DNA of 64,000 nucleotides, from the NCBI GenBank assembly GCA_023394965.1, contig JAEWZX010000030.1:248001-312000 (forward strand). Reading direction: 5' to 3'. The notes under the pieces are model-generated. The model saw only the letters and a list, made by a program, of their open reading frames with translations, was not told the DNA's origin and searched no databases. The position numbers were made by a program, and so were the translations under genes. The DNA is from Pseudomonadota bacterium. GTDB lineage: Bacteria; Pseudomonadota; Alphaproteobacteria; Sphingomonadales; Sphingomonadaceae. Numbering within the stretch: the first letter of the stretch is position 1; every line of letters begins with the position of its first letter. This document shows positions 48,575 through 58,747 of the stretch, in pieces.

Positions 48575-50859
48575 TCGGGCGGGGTCACACCATGGCTCTC
48601 GAGGAAACGAAAGACCGTGTTGTAGCGGTGCGGCGATATCTTTTCGCCCGATACCCGATGAGTATACCCTGGATAAAGCATCATCTCAAAGGGCACATTC
48701 GCTTCCTGCATGGCGGAAATCACTTCGGTGGCATTTTCGAAAACCACGTTGTCGTCCGCCATCCCATGAATGATCAACAGTGGATCGGTGATCTTGGTCG
48801 CGTCCCCAACTGCGCTGGCGCGCTCGTATGTCTCTCCGTCGGCCTGAGGAGTGCCCATGAAACGCTCTGTATAATGCGTGTCGTAAAGCTCCCACCTTGT
48901 GACTGGCGCGCCGCTGACACCGGCAGCATACAGGCCAGGGTCGGCCTGAAGCTGCTTCAGCGTCATGTAACCGCCATAAGACCAGCCATCGATCGCGATT
49001 TTATCCGGGTCAACGAAGTCGAGTGTTTTCAGGAACTGTGCCCCTGCCTTCTGATCGCGCACCTCGACGCCGCCCATCGCACGGTAGATCGGCTGTTCGA
49101 ATGCAACGCCGCGATTGGCGCTGCCCCGATTATCAAGCGCAAACCAGATATATCCCTTGTCGACGATCGCCTGTCTCAGCGCCCCATCCCAACCCTTGTT
49201 CACGATTTGCGGCCCCGGTCCGCCATAGTGATAGAAATAGACCGGATAGCGTTTGCCGGGCTCGAGTTCAGGCGTGACCATTTCCCAGTAAAGCGGGGTG
49301 CCGTCTTCTGCCTTTACAGTGCCGTATCGTGTGGGGCGATGACCGGCCAAAAACGGCGCATAGGGGTGATCTTCATCGAGCGCATTTTCTTCCACCCAAG
49401 CAAGCCGCGTCCCGTCTTGATCGGCAAGGTAGATCTGCGGAGGAGTATCGTCATTGGACCGCGTGACCAGAAGTGTCTGACCCTTCCCATCCATGGTTGC
49501 CGAATGGGTGTACCCCGGTTCCGTAAGGAGCTCTGGTGGCCCCAAGGTATCACCCGCGTAGTTCATGGCATAGACATGCTGTTCGAGCGGATTGTCCTCG
49601 CTGGTCGCAAGATAGAAAAGTCGCTGCGCAGATTGATCGACCCCCACCAGCTTGGTGACAACGAAGTCGCCTCTGGTCAGCTGCCTGTGTGTCCGCCAAC
49701 CGTCATCGCCCGAATAGCGGTACAGATGGCCGAAGCCATCACGTTCTGACCACCAGATCAGATCGCCATTGTCGAGGATACGGTAGTTGTCGGACAGATT
49801 GATCCAGTAATCCTCTGTCGCAGCCTTTTCCGCAAAAACAGGCTGTACCGCCCCTGTGTCCGGATCGACCCGAAGAACGTCCATATGCGTCTGCTGGCGG
49901 TTCTGGCGCTGAACATAAAGCACACTGCCGTTGGGAGCCCAATCGACTCGGGCGAGATAGAAGTCGGTCGGATCTCCTTCCGTATACACACTGGGGTGCT
50001 GGAAATCGGTGAGATCCACCTTCACGCGATCGCGGCCATCGAAATCCATCAGATAGAGTTCGACATCGGCATTGGCGCTGCCTGCGACCGGGTAGCGTTG
50101 GTCGAAAACCTCAGTCCCTGTCGCACCAATAGCGGCCCGCGTAACGATACCGACCATGCTTTCATCGAACCGCTCGACCGCGATGCGGCGATCGTCCGGG
50201 CTCCACCAATAGCCAGTAAGCCGCCCCATTTCCTCCTGCGCGACAAACTCTGCCTCGCCCCAGCGCACATCTTCGCCTTCCTTTGGCGTGATCGGGCGGG
50301 TTTCTTCACCCACTTCGCCGACCCACAACTGGCGATCACGCACGAAACTGACATAGGCGCCAGTCCCGCTGAGCGCGGGGTTGAGTATGGTTTCAGCCGT
50401 GTCGGTCAGCTGCACCACCTCGCCACCAATACGAGCCAGGAAGAGATCACCGTCGAGCGGAACGAGCACCCCATCCCCCTCTTTGGTCCACTGATAGCTT
50501 ATGATGCCTTTGAGGTTGCCCACGCGGGCACGTTCTCGCTGCATCTTTTCGTCTTCGGACAGTTCGCGACCCGAACCGAGTGCCTCGCTGTCCACCAGCA
50601 TGGACCATTCACCCGTTTCGCGATCATACGCCCACAGATCGTACCGTTCGCGATCGTCTTCTCGATTGCGCAGCAGTGAGAGATACTGGCCGTCGGGCGA
50701 AAGCTTCGCCTGGCGCGGTGCGGGTCCGTCGAGACTGGGGGAAGCGAAGACACGTTCAAAGCTCAAGTCCATAGGCGCGGTCTCCGTCGATTGTGCAGCT
50801 AGGGGCGCGGAAAGGCAGGTGCCGAGCGCAAGCACGGCTGCAAGAGTCAAGCGGCGCAA
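48571..50859 (-). CDS. Dipeptidyl peptidase IV (S9B serine peptidase)
   Basis: 762 residues. N-terminal beta-propeller (DPPIV_N) with repeated WSPDDRRIAVERFDE-type blades; the catalytic domain has GWSYGGYMTLK, Asp in IHGMADDNVVF and His in YPGYTHRVSG. Cuts X-Pro dipeptides from peptides in the periplasm. I chose a TTG start at 50859 because GGAGAAGAAAAT precedes it and it gives a good signal peptide (MRRLTLAAVLALGTCLSAPL); upstream frame is not homologous. Coupled to the permease. Confidence 0.9.
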   Translation of the reverse strand: MRRLTLAAVLALGTCLSAPLAAQSTETAPMDLSFERVFASPSLDGPAPRQAKLSPDGQYLSLLRNREDDRERYDLWAYDRETGEWSMLVDSEALGSGRELSEDEKMQRERARVGNLKGIISYQWTKEGDGVLVPLDGDLFLARIGGEVVQLTDTAETILNPALSGTGAYVSFVRDRQLWVGEVGEETRPITPKEGEDVRWGEAEFVAQEEMGRLTGYWWSPDDRRIAVERFDESMVGIVTRAAIGATGTEVFDQRYPVAGSANADVELYLMDFDGRDRVKVDLTDFQHPSVYTEGDPTDFYLARVDWAPNGSVLYVQRQNRQQTHMDVLRVDPDTGAVQPVFAEKAATEDYWINLSDNYRILDNGDLIWWSERDGFGHLYRYSGDDGWRTHRQLTRGDFVVTKLVGVDQSAQRLFYLATSEDNPLEQHVYAMNYAGDTLGPPELLTEPGYTHSATMDGKGQTLLVTRSNDDTPPQIYLADQDGTRLAWVEENALDEDHPYAPFLAGHRPTRYGTVKAEDGTPLYWEMVTPELEPGKRYPVYFYHYGGPGPQIVNKGWDGALRQAIVDKGYIWFALDNRGSANRGVAFEQPIYRAMGGVEVRDQKAGAQFLKTLDFVDPDKIAIDGWSYGGYMTLKQLQADPGLYAAGVSGAPVTRWELYDTHYTERFMGTPQADGETYERASAVGDATKITDPLLIIHGMADDNVVFENATEVISAMQEANVPFEMMLYPGYTHRVSGEKISPHRYNTVFRFLESHGVTPPE

Positions 50860-50980
50860 ATTTTCTTCTCCATCATTGCGCAGCGTGATGACGAAGCACG
50901 CGGGCCAGCGCAAGCCGCCCTGGCAATCATTCCGGATAAGGATCTGGCGCCAAGAACTTTTCCGATGGAAGTGGCGCACG

Positions 50981-51015
50981 AAAAAGGGCGACATCCCGCC
51001 TGGGAGGTCGCCCTT
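50981..51015 (-). terminator. Rho-independent terminator of trmD-rplS
   Basis: On the minus strand a perfect 9-bp stem AAGGGCGAC / GTCGCCCTT with a 14-base loop, followed by a T run, about 30 bp after the rplS stop. Confidence 0.88.
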
Positions 51016-51046
51016 CAATTCCTCATGAAGAGAAACTCTTGTTCGT

Positions 51047-51415
51047 TTACGCCTTGGGGGCGTTGTCGCGGCGCTCGGCGATACGGGCGCGCTTACCGGT
51101 GCGGCCACGCAGATAGTAGAGCTTGGCGCGACGCACGATACCGCGGCGAACCACGGTGATGCTGTCGACGATCGGCGAATAGAGCGGGAACACGCGTTCC
51201 ACGCCTTCACCAAAGCTCATCTTGCGGACGGTGAAGTTGCTGCCCATGCCGCGGTTGGAGCGGGCAATAACAACACCTTCGAAATTCTGGACGCGTTCGC
51301 GGGTGCCTTCGACAACCTTCACACCGACGCGGACGGTATCACCGGCGCGGAATTCGGGAATGTCCTTGCCGAGGTTCTCGATAGCTTCCGCTTCGAGCTG
51401 CTGAATGAGGTTCAT
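51047..51415 (-). CDS. rplS: 50S ribosomal protein L19
   Basis: 122 residues: [73 protein letters not shown]. Lies at the 30S-50S interface. Follows trmD by 12 bp and ends in a strong terminator. Confidence 0.97.
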   Translation of the reverse strand: MNLIQQLEAEAIENLGKDIPEFRAGDTVRVGVKVVEGTRERVQNFEGVVIARSNRGMGSNFTVRKMSFGEGVERVFPLYSPIVDSITVVRRGIVRRAKLYYLRGRTGKRARIAERRDNAPKA

Positions 51416-51427
51416 CGAACCGTATCC

Positions 51428-52153
51428 TTAGTTTTTTCGCCGCGCGCCAGAGGCAGATCGGTCCCGAGCGTCACAGTAACGCTCCCAAAGGTCCGGCCTG
51501 CGTAACCGTGTGTCTTCCTCGCTCCTTGCCTTGCGCCAAGCAGCGATTTTCGCATGATCCCCCGATCGCAGCACTTCAGGGATCGTGCGCCCTTCCCATT
51601 CCTGAGGTCGGGTATATTGCGGATATTCCAGGAGACCGTCTTCGAACGATTCCTCATGCCCGCTTGTGGGCGCGCCCATTACTCCGGGAAGCAGGCGAAT
51701 GCAAGCATCGAGAATCGCCAGCGCGGCAGGTTCTCCGCCGGACAGCACGATATCGGCTAGGCTCACCTGCTCTATCTGCGGATAGGCTTCAAAAATACGT
51801 TCGTCGAAGCCCTCGAAACGACCGCACAGAATGGTGACACCCGGCCCGGTCGCGATGGCGCGAATACGATCTTGCGTGATCGGCTTTCCGCGCGGCGTCA
51901 TCGCCAGAATTGGCCGTTCCTGCCCCATGCTTGCGATCGCGGCACCGATGATGTCGGGTTTCAGCACCATGCCCGCCCCGCCACCTGCCGGCGTGTCGTC
52001 GACCGTGCGATGACGGTCGGTGGCGAAATCGCGGATCTGCACGGTCTCGCACGACCAGTCGCCGCGCTCCAGTGCCCTACCCGCCAAGCTGACGCCCAGC
52101 GAACCGGGGAACATTTCGGGATAAAGCGTCAGTATGGTGGCGGCGAAAGTCAT
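51428..52153 (-). CDS. trmD: tRNA (guanine-N1)-methyltransferase TrmD
   Basis: 241 residues. SPOUT knot enzyme that makes m1G37. [51 protein letters not shown] and [20 protein letters not shown] are conserved. The ATG at 52153 gives the usual [15 protein letters not shown] start. The typical rimM-trmD adjacency is broken by two unrelated genes. Confidence 0.96.
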   Translation of the reverse strand: MTFAATILTLYPEMFPGSLGVSLAGRALERGDWSCETVQIRDFATDRHRTVDDTPAGGGAGMVLKPDIIGAAIASMGQERPILAMTPRGKPITQDRIRAIATGPGVTILCGRFEGFDERIFEAYPQIEQVSLADIVLSGGEPAALAILDACIRLLPGVMGAPTSGHEESFEDGLLEYPQYTRPQEWEGRTIPEVLRSGDHAKIAAWRKARSEEDTRLRRPDLWERYCDARDRSASGARRKN

Positions 52154-52205
52154 GTGCCGCGCCCTTAGCGGCAGATAGCCCGTAGCACCATACTGCCGGA
52201 CCGGT

Positions 52206-52505
52206 TCAGCGCGCGACGAGCTTCGTTTCCCTGGCTGCGGGGCTCGACACGAATTTTCCGACCGCAGTCGATGTGGCCACGCCAAGGATGACCAGTCCGC
52301 CCGCTGCGAAGAGATCCATTCCCTGCAAAGTGATGCTGTCCGCGGCGCCCAGCCGCACGGCCAGCACCGCAGCAAGCGGTGCCGCACCGGCAAACACATG
52401 GCGCAGGCGTGGCCCGATGCTCGGAGAAAATTTCGCAACGGCAAGGCTCAGACCCGTAGCCATCGCGGCATAGGCCCCAGCGAGAAAAACGGCGTTATCG
52501 AACAT
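52206..52505 (-). CDS. Small membrane protein of unknown function
   Basis: 99 residues with three hydrophobic stretches ([49 protein letters not shown]) and a basic end. Not recognised. Sits between trmD and a divergent flavoprotein gene, inside what is normally a continuous ribosomal cluster. Confidence 0.65.
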   Translation of the reverse strand: MFDNAVFLAGAYAAMATGLSLAVAKFSPSIGPRLRHVFAGAAPLAAVLAVRLGAADSITLQGMDLFAAGGLVILGVATSTAVGKFVSSPAARETKLVAR

Positions 52506-52632
52506 CGGTATCTAGTCCTTCCTTGCCTATCCGGCCTTGCATACTGCGGCTTCACGACCAAGGGTGATCGTGGCGAAATGCCGATTCCGCTCGGCGAACG
52601 GCACCCAAAGCCATGACATGCGTATCCCGTGC

Positions 52633-53547
52633 ATGGACATTGACGACTGCATTATCGTGGGCGCTGGCCCGGCCGGGCTGACCGCGGCGATCTATCTCGC
52701 GCGCTATTATCTCACTATCCGTATGTTCGATTGCGGCACCAGTCGCGCCAGCTGGATCCCAACGAGCCACAACCACGCCGGCTTTCCCGAGGGTGTCAAC
52801 GGCGAGGAACTGCTTGAAAGGATGCGCAAACAGGCCGCCAAATATGGGGCCTTGCGCGAACCGAAGCGCGTTACGGACCTAGTCAAAAAGGATGGCTGCT
52901 TCATAGTGTCATGTGACGACGAGGAATATCGCGCGCGCACTGTTCTGCTGGCCACGGGCGTGGTCAACAAGCGGCCAGAGGGAATGGACGATCAGCTCCA
53001 CGCAGAAGCGCTTGGTCGCGGACTTCTGCGCTACTGCCCCGTCTGCGATGGCTACGAAGTGACCGACAAGCGCGTCGGTGTAATCGGAACGGGTGACCAC
53101 GGCACCGCCGAAGCAAAGTTCCTGCGCGGATACACCAGCGACATCACGCTGATCTCGCCCCATGGCGATCACGATCTGTCGAGCGAATGCTCAACCGTTC
53201 TGGACGACGCTGGTATCGCCCGGGTCGCAGGACCATGCGGAAATTTCGCCATCCACAGGGAAAGATTGGCAGTGGAAACGGCCGAGGGCCTGATGGAGTT
53301 CGACTCGATCTATCCCGCGCTTGGCTCGCTCGTGCGATCTGGCCTCGCCCGCTCCTGCGGCGCGAAGGTCAGCGACGGGGATTGCATAATCGTAAGCGAT
53401 CACATGGAAACCAGCATACCCGGCCTTTTTGCCGCCGGTGATGTCGTGCTGGGTCTGGATCAGATCAGCCATGCCATGGGTCAGGCAGGTGTGGCGGCAA
53501 CGACCATCCGCAACCACCTGGCAGAAGAGCGCCCGATAAGGCGCTAA
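52633..53547 (+). CDS. Thioredoxin reductase-like NAD(P)/FAD oxidoreductase
   Basis: 304 residues. FAD site [20 protein letters not shown], redox motif CPVC in [18 protein letters not shown] site [14 protein letters not shown], and C-terminal [19 protein letters not shown]. Its C-P-V-C replaces the C-A-T-C of TrxB; this variant belongs to a TrxR-like group whose substrate is often not thioredoxin. The ATG at 52633 is chosen from homology; MRIPC at 52618 is possible. Opposes the ribosomal cluster; its stop overlaps the convergent rimM stop by 4 bp. Confidence 0.88.
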   Translation: MDIDDCIIVGAGPAGLTAAIYLARYYLTIRMFDCGTSRASWIPTSHNHAGFPEGVNGEELLERMRKQAAKYGALREPKRVTDLVKKDGCFIVSCDDEEYRARTVLLATGVVNKRPEGMDDQLHAEALGRGLLRYCPVCDGYEVTDKRVGVIGTGDHGTAEAKFLRGYTSDITLISPHGDHDLSSECSTVLDDAGIARVAGPCGNFAIHRERLAVETAEGLMEFDSIYPALGSLVRSGLARSCGAKVSDGDCIIVSDHMETSIPGLFAAGDVVLGLDQISHAMGQAGVAATTIRNHLAEERPIRR

Positions 53548-54029
53548 TCCACAAAGTCGGAGCTGACCGTCAGCCGCGTGTCATCCCAGCCAGGGACTGC
53601 CTGCTTCGTCAACGGAACCATGAATTTTCCGCCGTCGAGCTTTTCAATCTCGATAATATCGGTCGCACCATAATTTTCCACGGCGCAGACACGGCCCACC
53701 GCATCGCCTGCATCGGTGACAACCGGAAGGTCGATGAGGTCGGAGAAATAGAATTCGTCCTCTTCGAGCGGTGGCAAGGCCTCGCGGGAAACGAACAGGA
53801 CGGTGCCACGCAGCTGCTCGGCCGAAGTCCGATCGAGGATTTCGGCAAAGCGCGCGATGGCACCACCCTTGTTGTCGCTGCGGATTTTAGCGAGGGTCAG
53901 CGCCCCCTCATTAAAGCTCTTGTGCGGCTTGATAGCATCGACGCCTTCACCGAAGAGCTTCAGGCGAACTTCACCCGCCACACCGTGCGCGCCGGTGACG
54001 GCTGCCAGAGTGACGGGCTTGTCCGACAT
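53544..54029 (-). CDS. rimM: Ribosome maturation factor RimM
   Basis: 161 residues. N-terminal RimM beta barrel ([18 protein letters not shown]) and C-terminal PRC-barrel ([27 protein letters not shown]). Assists assembly of the 30S head around S19. Close behind rpsP (9 bp). Confidence 0.94.
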   Translation of the reverse strand: MSDKPVTLAAVTGAHGVAGEVRLKLFGEGVDAIKPHKSFNEGALTLAKIRSDNKGGAIARFAEILDRTSAEQLRGTVLFVSREALPPLEEDEFYFSDLIDLPVVTDAGDAVGRVCAVENYGATDIIEIEKLDGGKFMVPLTKQAVPGWDDTRLTVSSDFVD

Positions 54030-54038
54030 GGGCGGGGG

Positions 54039-54497
54039 TTACTCGCCCTTGTCTTCGGTGGCTTCTTCAGCCGGCGCTTCTTCAGCGGCAGCTTCTTCAG
54101 CCGGAGCTTCGGCAGCAGCCTTGGCTTCTTCCTCGGCAGCCTTCTTGGCTTCTTCGGCTTCAGCGATCTTGGCAGCCTTTTCTTCGGCGCGTTCCTTGGC
54201 GGCTTCGCCCGGCTCACCCTTCTTCGGGTTGTTGCGCGGCGCACGCTCGAGAATACCGGCGGCGTCGAGGAAGCGATGAACACGGTCGCTCGGCTGGGCA
54301 CCGACCGACAGCCAGTGCCGCGCACGGTCTTCGTTGAGCTTCACGCGCTCACCCGAATCCTTCGGCAGCATCGGATTATAGGTTCCGATCTGTTCGAGAT
54401 ATTTGCCGTCACGTGCCGAACGCGAGTCCGAAACAACGATACGGTAGTAGGGGCGCTTCTTGGCACCACCACGCGAAAGACGGATTGCAACTGCCAT
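54039..54497 (-). CDS. rpsP: 30S ribosomal protein S16 with long Ala/Glu tail
   Basis: 152 residues; the conserved core ([20 protein letters not shown] ... [17 protein letters not shown]) takes about 90. The rest is a helical, low-complexity Ala/Glu/Lys tail ([38 protein letters not shown]). Such tails occur in several alphaproteobacterial S16 proteins; their role is unknown. Confidence 0.96.
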   Translation of the reverse strand: MAVAIRLSRGGAKKRPYYRIVVSDSRSARDGKYLEQIGTYNPMLPKDSGERVKLNEDRARHWLSVGAQPSDRVHRFLDAAGILERAPRNNPKKGEPGEAAKERAEEKAAKIAEAEEAKKAAEEEAKAAAEAPAEEAAAEEAPAEEATEDKGE

Positions 54498-54530
54498 TTG
54501 ATATTACCTTTCGAATATAAACGTCTGAAA

Positions 54531-56030
54531 TTATTTCTTCTTGAGCATGTTTTGGAGGTCGGGAGGGAGCGTATCCATGTCCACGCCCGGACCTTTGCTT
54601 CCACCCAGGCCAGGTATTCCGCCCATCGCACCACCAGGTCCGCCAGCTCCACCCATACCGCCAAAGCCGCCTCCGCCGCCGCCGAACAGCGCGCCGAGGC
54701 CCTTGAGGCCGCCCATCTTCTTGATCTGCTTCATGGCGCGGGACATCTCCTGATGCATCTTCAGCACCTTGTTGACGTCCTGCACCTGCGTGCCCGAACC
54801 GGCTGCCACGCGTTTCTTGCGCTTGGCGTTGAGCAGTGCCGGATTTTTACGTTCTTTCGGCGTCATCGAGCCGATGATCGCATCCATATGCAACAGCACG
54901 CGATCATCCATATTGGATGCCGCCATCGCCGCTTTCGCTTTTTTCATGCCGGGCAGCATCCCGGCGAGCATGCCTAGGCCACCCATGTTTTGCATCTGGC
55001 GAAGCTGCATGCGCAGATCCTCGAGGTCGAACTTGCCCTGCGCCATTTTCTTGGCGAGCGCTTCGGCCTCGTCCTGCTTGATCGTTTCGGCGGCTCTTTC
55101 GACCAGGCTGACGACATCGCCCATGCCCAGGATGCGACCGGCAACGCGCTTTGGATCGAAAGCCTCGAGTGCATCGAGCTTTTCGCCCGTACCGGCGAAC
55201 TTGATCGGCTTGCCGGTGACATAGCGCATCGACAGCGCGGCGCCGCCGCGCGCATCGCCATCCATCCGGGTCAGCACCACGCCGGTCAGCGGCACTTCGC
55301 CGGTGAAGCTCTGCGCCACGTTGACCGCGTCCTGACCGGTCAGGCTGTCGACCACCAGCAGCACTTCGGTGGGTACCGATACGCTGGCAATGGCCTTCAT
55401 CTCGGCCATCAGCGCTTCGTCGACATGCAGGCGGCCCGCGGTATCGAGCAACAGCACGTCGGCCGACTGCAGCTTCGCGCTTTCCAGCGCGCGGCGTGCA
55501 ATATCGACCGGTTGCTGGCCTTCGATGATCGGCAGCGTGGCCACTTCGACCTGTTCGCCCAGCACCTTGAGCTGTTCCTGCGCGGCCGGGCGGTTGACGT
55601 CGAGCGACGCCATCAGCGCCTTCTTGCCATGTTTGGCCTTGATCAGCTTGCCGAGCTTGGCCGTAGTGGTCGTTTTACCGGAACCCTGCAGACCGACCAT
55701 CATGATCACGACCGGCGGCTTGGCAGCAAAGTTCAGCTCGCGATCCTTGGGGTCCGCATCTTCGCCACCGCCGAGCATTGCGGTAAGCTCGTCATCGACG
55801 ATCTTGACGACCTGCTGGCCCGGCGTGACCGATTTCAGGACTTCCGAGCCAATCGCCTTTTCCGTTACCGCATCGATGAAGCGGCGGACCACCGGCAGGG
55901 CGACATCGGCTTCGAGCAGTGCGATGCGAATTTCGCGCATCGCCTCGCGCACGTCGTTTTCCGACAGCGCGCCGCGCCCTTTCAGGCGGTCGAAGACATT
56001 ACCTAGGCGGTCTGACAGATTGTCGAACAT
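54531..56030 (-). CDS. ffh: Signal recognition particle protein Ffh
   Basis: 499 residues. N domain, then the G domain with MVGLQGSGKTTTTAKLGKL, DVNRPAAQEQLKVLG, LLDTAGRLHVDE and LTRMDGDARGGAALS; Met-rich M domain (LRMQLRQMQNMGGLGML) that holds signal peptides and 4.5S RNA. The end is a Gly-rich tail (LFGGGGGGFGGMGGAGGPGG) before DMDTLPPDLQNMLKKK. Head of the ffh-rpsP-rimM cluster. Confidence 0.97.
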   Translation of the reverse strand: MFDNLSDRLGNVFDRLKGRGALSENDVREAMREIRIALLEADVALPVVRRFIDAVTEKAIGSEVLKSVTPGQQVVKIVDDELTAMLGGGEDADPKDRELNFAAKPPVVIMMVGLQGSGKTTTTAKLGKLIKAKHGKKALMASLDVNRPAAQEQLKVLGEQVEVATLPIIEGQQPVDIARRALESAKLQSADVLLLDTAGRLHVDEALMAEMKAIASVSVPTEVLLVVDSLTGQDAVNVAQSFTGEVPLTGVVLTRMDGDARGGAALSMRYVTGKPIKFAGTGEKLDALEAFDPKRVAGRILGMGDVVSLVERAAETIKQDEAEALAKKMAQGKFDLEDLRMQLRQMQNMGGLGMLAGMLPGMKKAKAAMAASNMDDRVLLHMDAIIGSMTPKERKNPALLNAKRKKRVAAGSGTQVQDVNKVLKMHQEMSRAMKQIKKMGGLKGLGALFGGGGGGFGGMGGAGGPGGAMGGIPGLGGSKGPGVDMDTLPPDLQNMLKKK

Positions 56031-56073
56031 GCCGGTTACTCCTTTCGAACTCTATCGAGCCCGAATAAACACG

Positions 56074-56104
56074 AAAAACGCCGGCGGACGAGAACTCGTC
56101 GGCC
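56074..56104 (-). terminator. Terminator after tRNA-Ala
   Basis: Minus-strand hairpin GGCCGACGA / TCGTCCGCC with a GTTC loop and one mismatch, followed after a few bases by TTTTT. It lies about 110 bp past the tRNA 3' end and 44 bp before ffh. Confidence 0.7.
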
Positions 56105-56214
56105 AGCGTGGGGAATTCCCCGATGAAACCCAAACATTTGCCCGGGTGTGGTGGAAGCAAGCCGAAGCCGTCGCCGCAGCATGCTACCACCAGACCCGAA
56201 GGAATTTATCGAAA

Positions 56215-56290
<76 letters not shown>

Positions 56291-56381
56291 GAGCCATTTC
56301 AAATAGCGCACCCTGGGAGGCGCGCCAGCCTTGCGGAGGCAGCCCTTTATGAGGCCACCTCGCGCAACGCAAGAGAAAAAA

Positions 56382-56726
56382 TCAGCTCTCGTCGACGTCG
56401 TCGTCGTCACCCTTCGATTTGGTCTCCACGCCGAGATCGTCATCACCGCCGAGATCGACTTCATTGTCGGGGGAATCGCCATCCTCGTCGATGTCGATAT
56501 CCAGATCGTCATCGTCGTCGCCGCCCAGATCGCTATCGGCGTCGGCGTCTTTCTTCTTCTTCGCTTCTTCTTCGGCGAGAATCGGCTGCTTCGACTTGAG
56601 CACCGGTTCCGGCGTCCATTCTTCACCGCATTCGATGCAGGTGACGGGATCTTCCTTGTTCAGATCGTAGAAGCGGGTGCCACAGTTCGGGCAGGTCCGC
56701 TTGGTGCCCCATTCAGGTTTGACCAT
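56382..56726 (-). CDS. FYDLN acid-domain protein (TIGR02300 family)
   Basis: 114 residues. A zinc-ribbon head, KRTCPNCGTRFYDLN ... VTCIECGEEWTPEP, with two CxxC pairs and the family hallmark FYDLN, then a tail almost entirely Asp, Glu and Lys (GGDDDDDLDIDIDEDGDS). Conserved in alphaproteobacteria, function unknown. The ATG at 56726 gives MVKPEWGTKRTC; the upstream frame is not homologous. Divergent from aroA. Confidence 0.92.
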   Translation of the reverse strand: MVKPEWGTKRTCPNCGTRFYDLNKEDPVTCIECGEEWTPEPVLKSKQPILAEEEAKKKKDADADSDLGGDDDDDLDIDIDEDGDSPDNEVDLGGDDDLGVETKSKGDDDDVDES

Positions 56727-56885
56727 GTGTAATCCTTGGCTTTGCCGCCCCGGGCATCTGCGCCGCGGGGCCATGAATTCGTAATTGTATTGATGGGTAC
56801 CTGCTGGGCAGGAATCAACAGCGCGCGCGCCTTGCCAGAACGCATGTGCGCTGTCAAAGCGCCGCCTCAATAAGGATAAGCAATC

Positions 56886-58199
56886 GTGACCACTCACCGT
56901 TTCATGCCCTCTGTCCCGCTAACGGGCAGCATCCGTATTCCGGGCGACAAGTCGATCAGCCACCGGTCGCTGATGTTCGGCGCTCTGGCAATCGGACGCA
57001 GCCGCATTTCGGGCTTGCTCGAAGGCGAGGACGTGCTTGCCACAGCTGCCGCCCTGCGCGCAATGGGCGCGACGATCGAACGTGACGGCGATGACTGGAT
57101 TGTCGACGGCGTGGGTGTCGGTTGCTTGCTCCAGCCGCAACAGGCCATCGAAATGGGCAATTCCGGCACATCGACCCGCCTGTTGATGGGGTTGATCGCC
57201 AGCCACGGAATTACTGCCACCTTTACTGGCGATGCCAGCCTGTCGAAACGCCCGATGGGACGCATCATCGATCCGCTTTCCACCATGGGGGCCAGCTTCA
57301 CCCCTTCCCCCGGCGGCACTCTGCCGTTGATGATGGAAGGCATGCAGCCTGCCGTGCCCATCACCTACCGCCTGCCGGTGGCCAGCGCACAGGTGAAAAG
57401 CGCAGTGCTTCTGGCTGGACTCAACACGCCCGGCATCACCACGGTCATCGAGCCAGTGCCCACACGCGACCACACGGAACGCATGTTGCGTGGTTTCGGT
57501 GCGGAGCTGACGGTGGAGGAAGCGGATGGCGAACGGATTATCCGTATTCACGGCCCTGCCGACCTGCACCCTTGTGACATCACCGTTCCCGGCGATCCTT
57601 CTTCGGCCGCTTTCTTCGCGGTTGCCGCCAGCGTGGTGCCGGACAGCGATCTGATGATCGAGAATGTCGGCCTGAACCCGACGCGCAGTGGCATATTCCA
57701 GGTGCTTGAGCAGATGGGTGCCAATATAGAAAAGCTGAACGAGCGTGATGTCGGCGGCGAACCGGTTGCGGATCTGCGCGTGCGCCAGGCCGCGCTTCAC
57801 GGCATCGAGGTCGATCCGGAAATCGCCCCCAGCATGATCGACGAATTTCCTGTCCTGTTCGTTGCCGCTGCCATGGCTTCCGGCACAACGGTGACCAGCG
57901 GCCTCGACGAACTGCGCGTCAAGGAAAGCGATCGCCTTTCCGCCATGGCCACCGCGCTTGCCGCCACAGGGGTCACATTGGAAGAACGCGAGGACGGTCT
58001 TGTGATTGAAGGCAGCGGTGGCGAACTGCTCCGCGGAACCACCGATACGCAGGTCGCGACGCATCTCGACCATCGCATTGCCATGAGCATGGCAATTGCG
58101 GGTCTCGTCAGCAGGAACGGGGTCGAGATCGACGAGATCGAACCGATCGCAACAAGTTTCCCCAATTTCACCGCGTTGTTGGACGAAGCTGCCGGTTGA
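56886..58199 (+). CDS. aroA: 3-phosphoshikimate 1-carboxyvinyltransferase (EPSP synthase, class II type)
   Basis: 437 residues from GTG (AAGGATAAGCAATC before it). Joins PEP to shikimate 3-phosphate. Class II marks are all present: [29 protein letters not shown] and NPTRSG, as in the Agrobacterium CP4 enzyme. At the glyphosate-critical position the loop reads GNSGTSTR with Gly94, whereas CP4 has Ala there, so tolerance should not be assumed. Usual neighbours cmk and rpsA lie downstream with several insertions. Confidence 0.96.
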   Translation: MTTHRFMPSVPLTGSIRIPGDKSISHRSLMFGALAIGRSRISGLLEGEDVLATAAALRAMGATIERDGDDWIVDGVGVGCLLQPQQAIEMGNSGTSTRLLMGLIASHGITATFTGDASLSKRPMGRIIDPLSTMGASFTPSPGGTLPLMMEGMQPAVPITYRLPVASAQVKSAVLLAGLNTPGITTVIEPVPTRDHTERMLRGFGAELTVEEADGERIIRIHGPADLHPCDITVPGDPSSAAFFAVAASVVPDSDLMIENVGLNPTRSGIFQVLEQMGANIEKLNERDVGGEPVADLRVRQAALHGIEVDPEIAPSMIDEFPVLFVAAAMASGTTVTSGLDELRVKESDRLSAMATALAATGVTLEEREDGLVIEGSGGELLRGTTDTQVATHLDHRIAMSMAIAGLVSRNGVEIDEIEPIATSFPNFTALLDEAAG

Positions 58200-58270
58200 T
58201 GCATTCGTCCGCTTCACCATTCCTGATGCGGCGATTTGCGCGCGCGATCACCATTCGATAGCAGGCGGGC

Positions 58271-58699
58271 ATGAAAAGATTTTTTGCTGTTGTCTGCGCC
58301 AGCCTTCTGGCGCTGCCGCCTGTCGTCGCTTCGAGCCAATCCGAAACCACTGTTGAAGGGCGGGCGGCCCTGGAACGCGTCACCGGCAACACTCTGCACC
58401 TGTCGCCAAAAAAGGAATTACCGCTCCCGGTGGAAGTCGTGATGTACTTCAGCCCGGACGGACGGGCGATTGTGCGCGGGCTGATAGATGGGGAGCTTAG
58501 TGAGACTCGCGAAGCCCCGGCACAATGGTCGATAGACGATCAGGACCGCCTGTGCGTAGTCGACGAAGGCAAAGCGAAGGAACCGGAAAGAGACTGTCTG
58601 GCGATGGAAGTTACGGGCGATAATGTGCAGTCCGTGCCTGAAAACGTCTTTGGAGGTCTGACTGTCACGATTCTTCAGGACAACCCCTACGAACTCTGA
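58271..58699 (+). CDS. Exported protein of unknown function
   Basis: 142 residues. Signal peptide MKRFFAVVCASLLALPPVVA. Mature region with YFSPDGRAIVRGLIDGEL and a Cys pair (RLCVVDEG, RDCLAMEV) that could form a disulfide. Reminiscent of small periplasmic DUF proteins, but none assigned. It follows aroA after 71 bp and converges with the next gene. Confidence 0.7.
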   Translation: MKRFFAVVCASLLALPPVVASSQSETTVEGRAALERVTGNTLHLSPKKELPLPVEVVMYFSPDGRAIVRGLIDGELSETREAPAQWSIDDQDRLCVVDEGKAKEPERDCLAMEVTGDNVQSVPENVFGGLTVTILQDNPYEL

Positions 58700-58747
58700 C
58701 CGGCCGGAATGATCTGCGCGCGTTTTCCCATGCGCACAGCCCTTTTG

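Noticed and set aside
56919..58220. A 433-codon frame antisense to aroA
   Set aside because: Shadow of a clear EPSP synthase; no ribosome site or family match.
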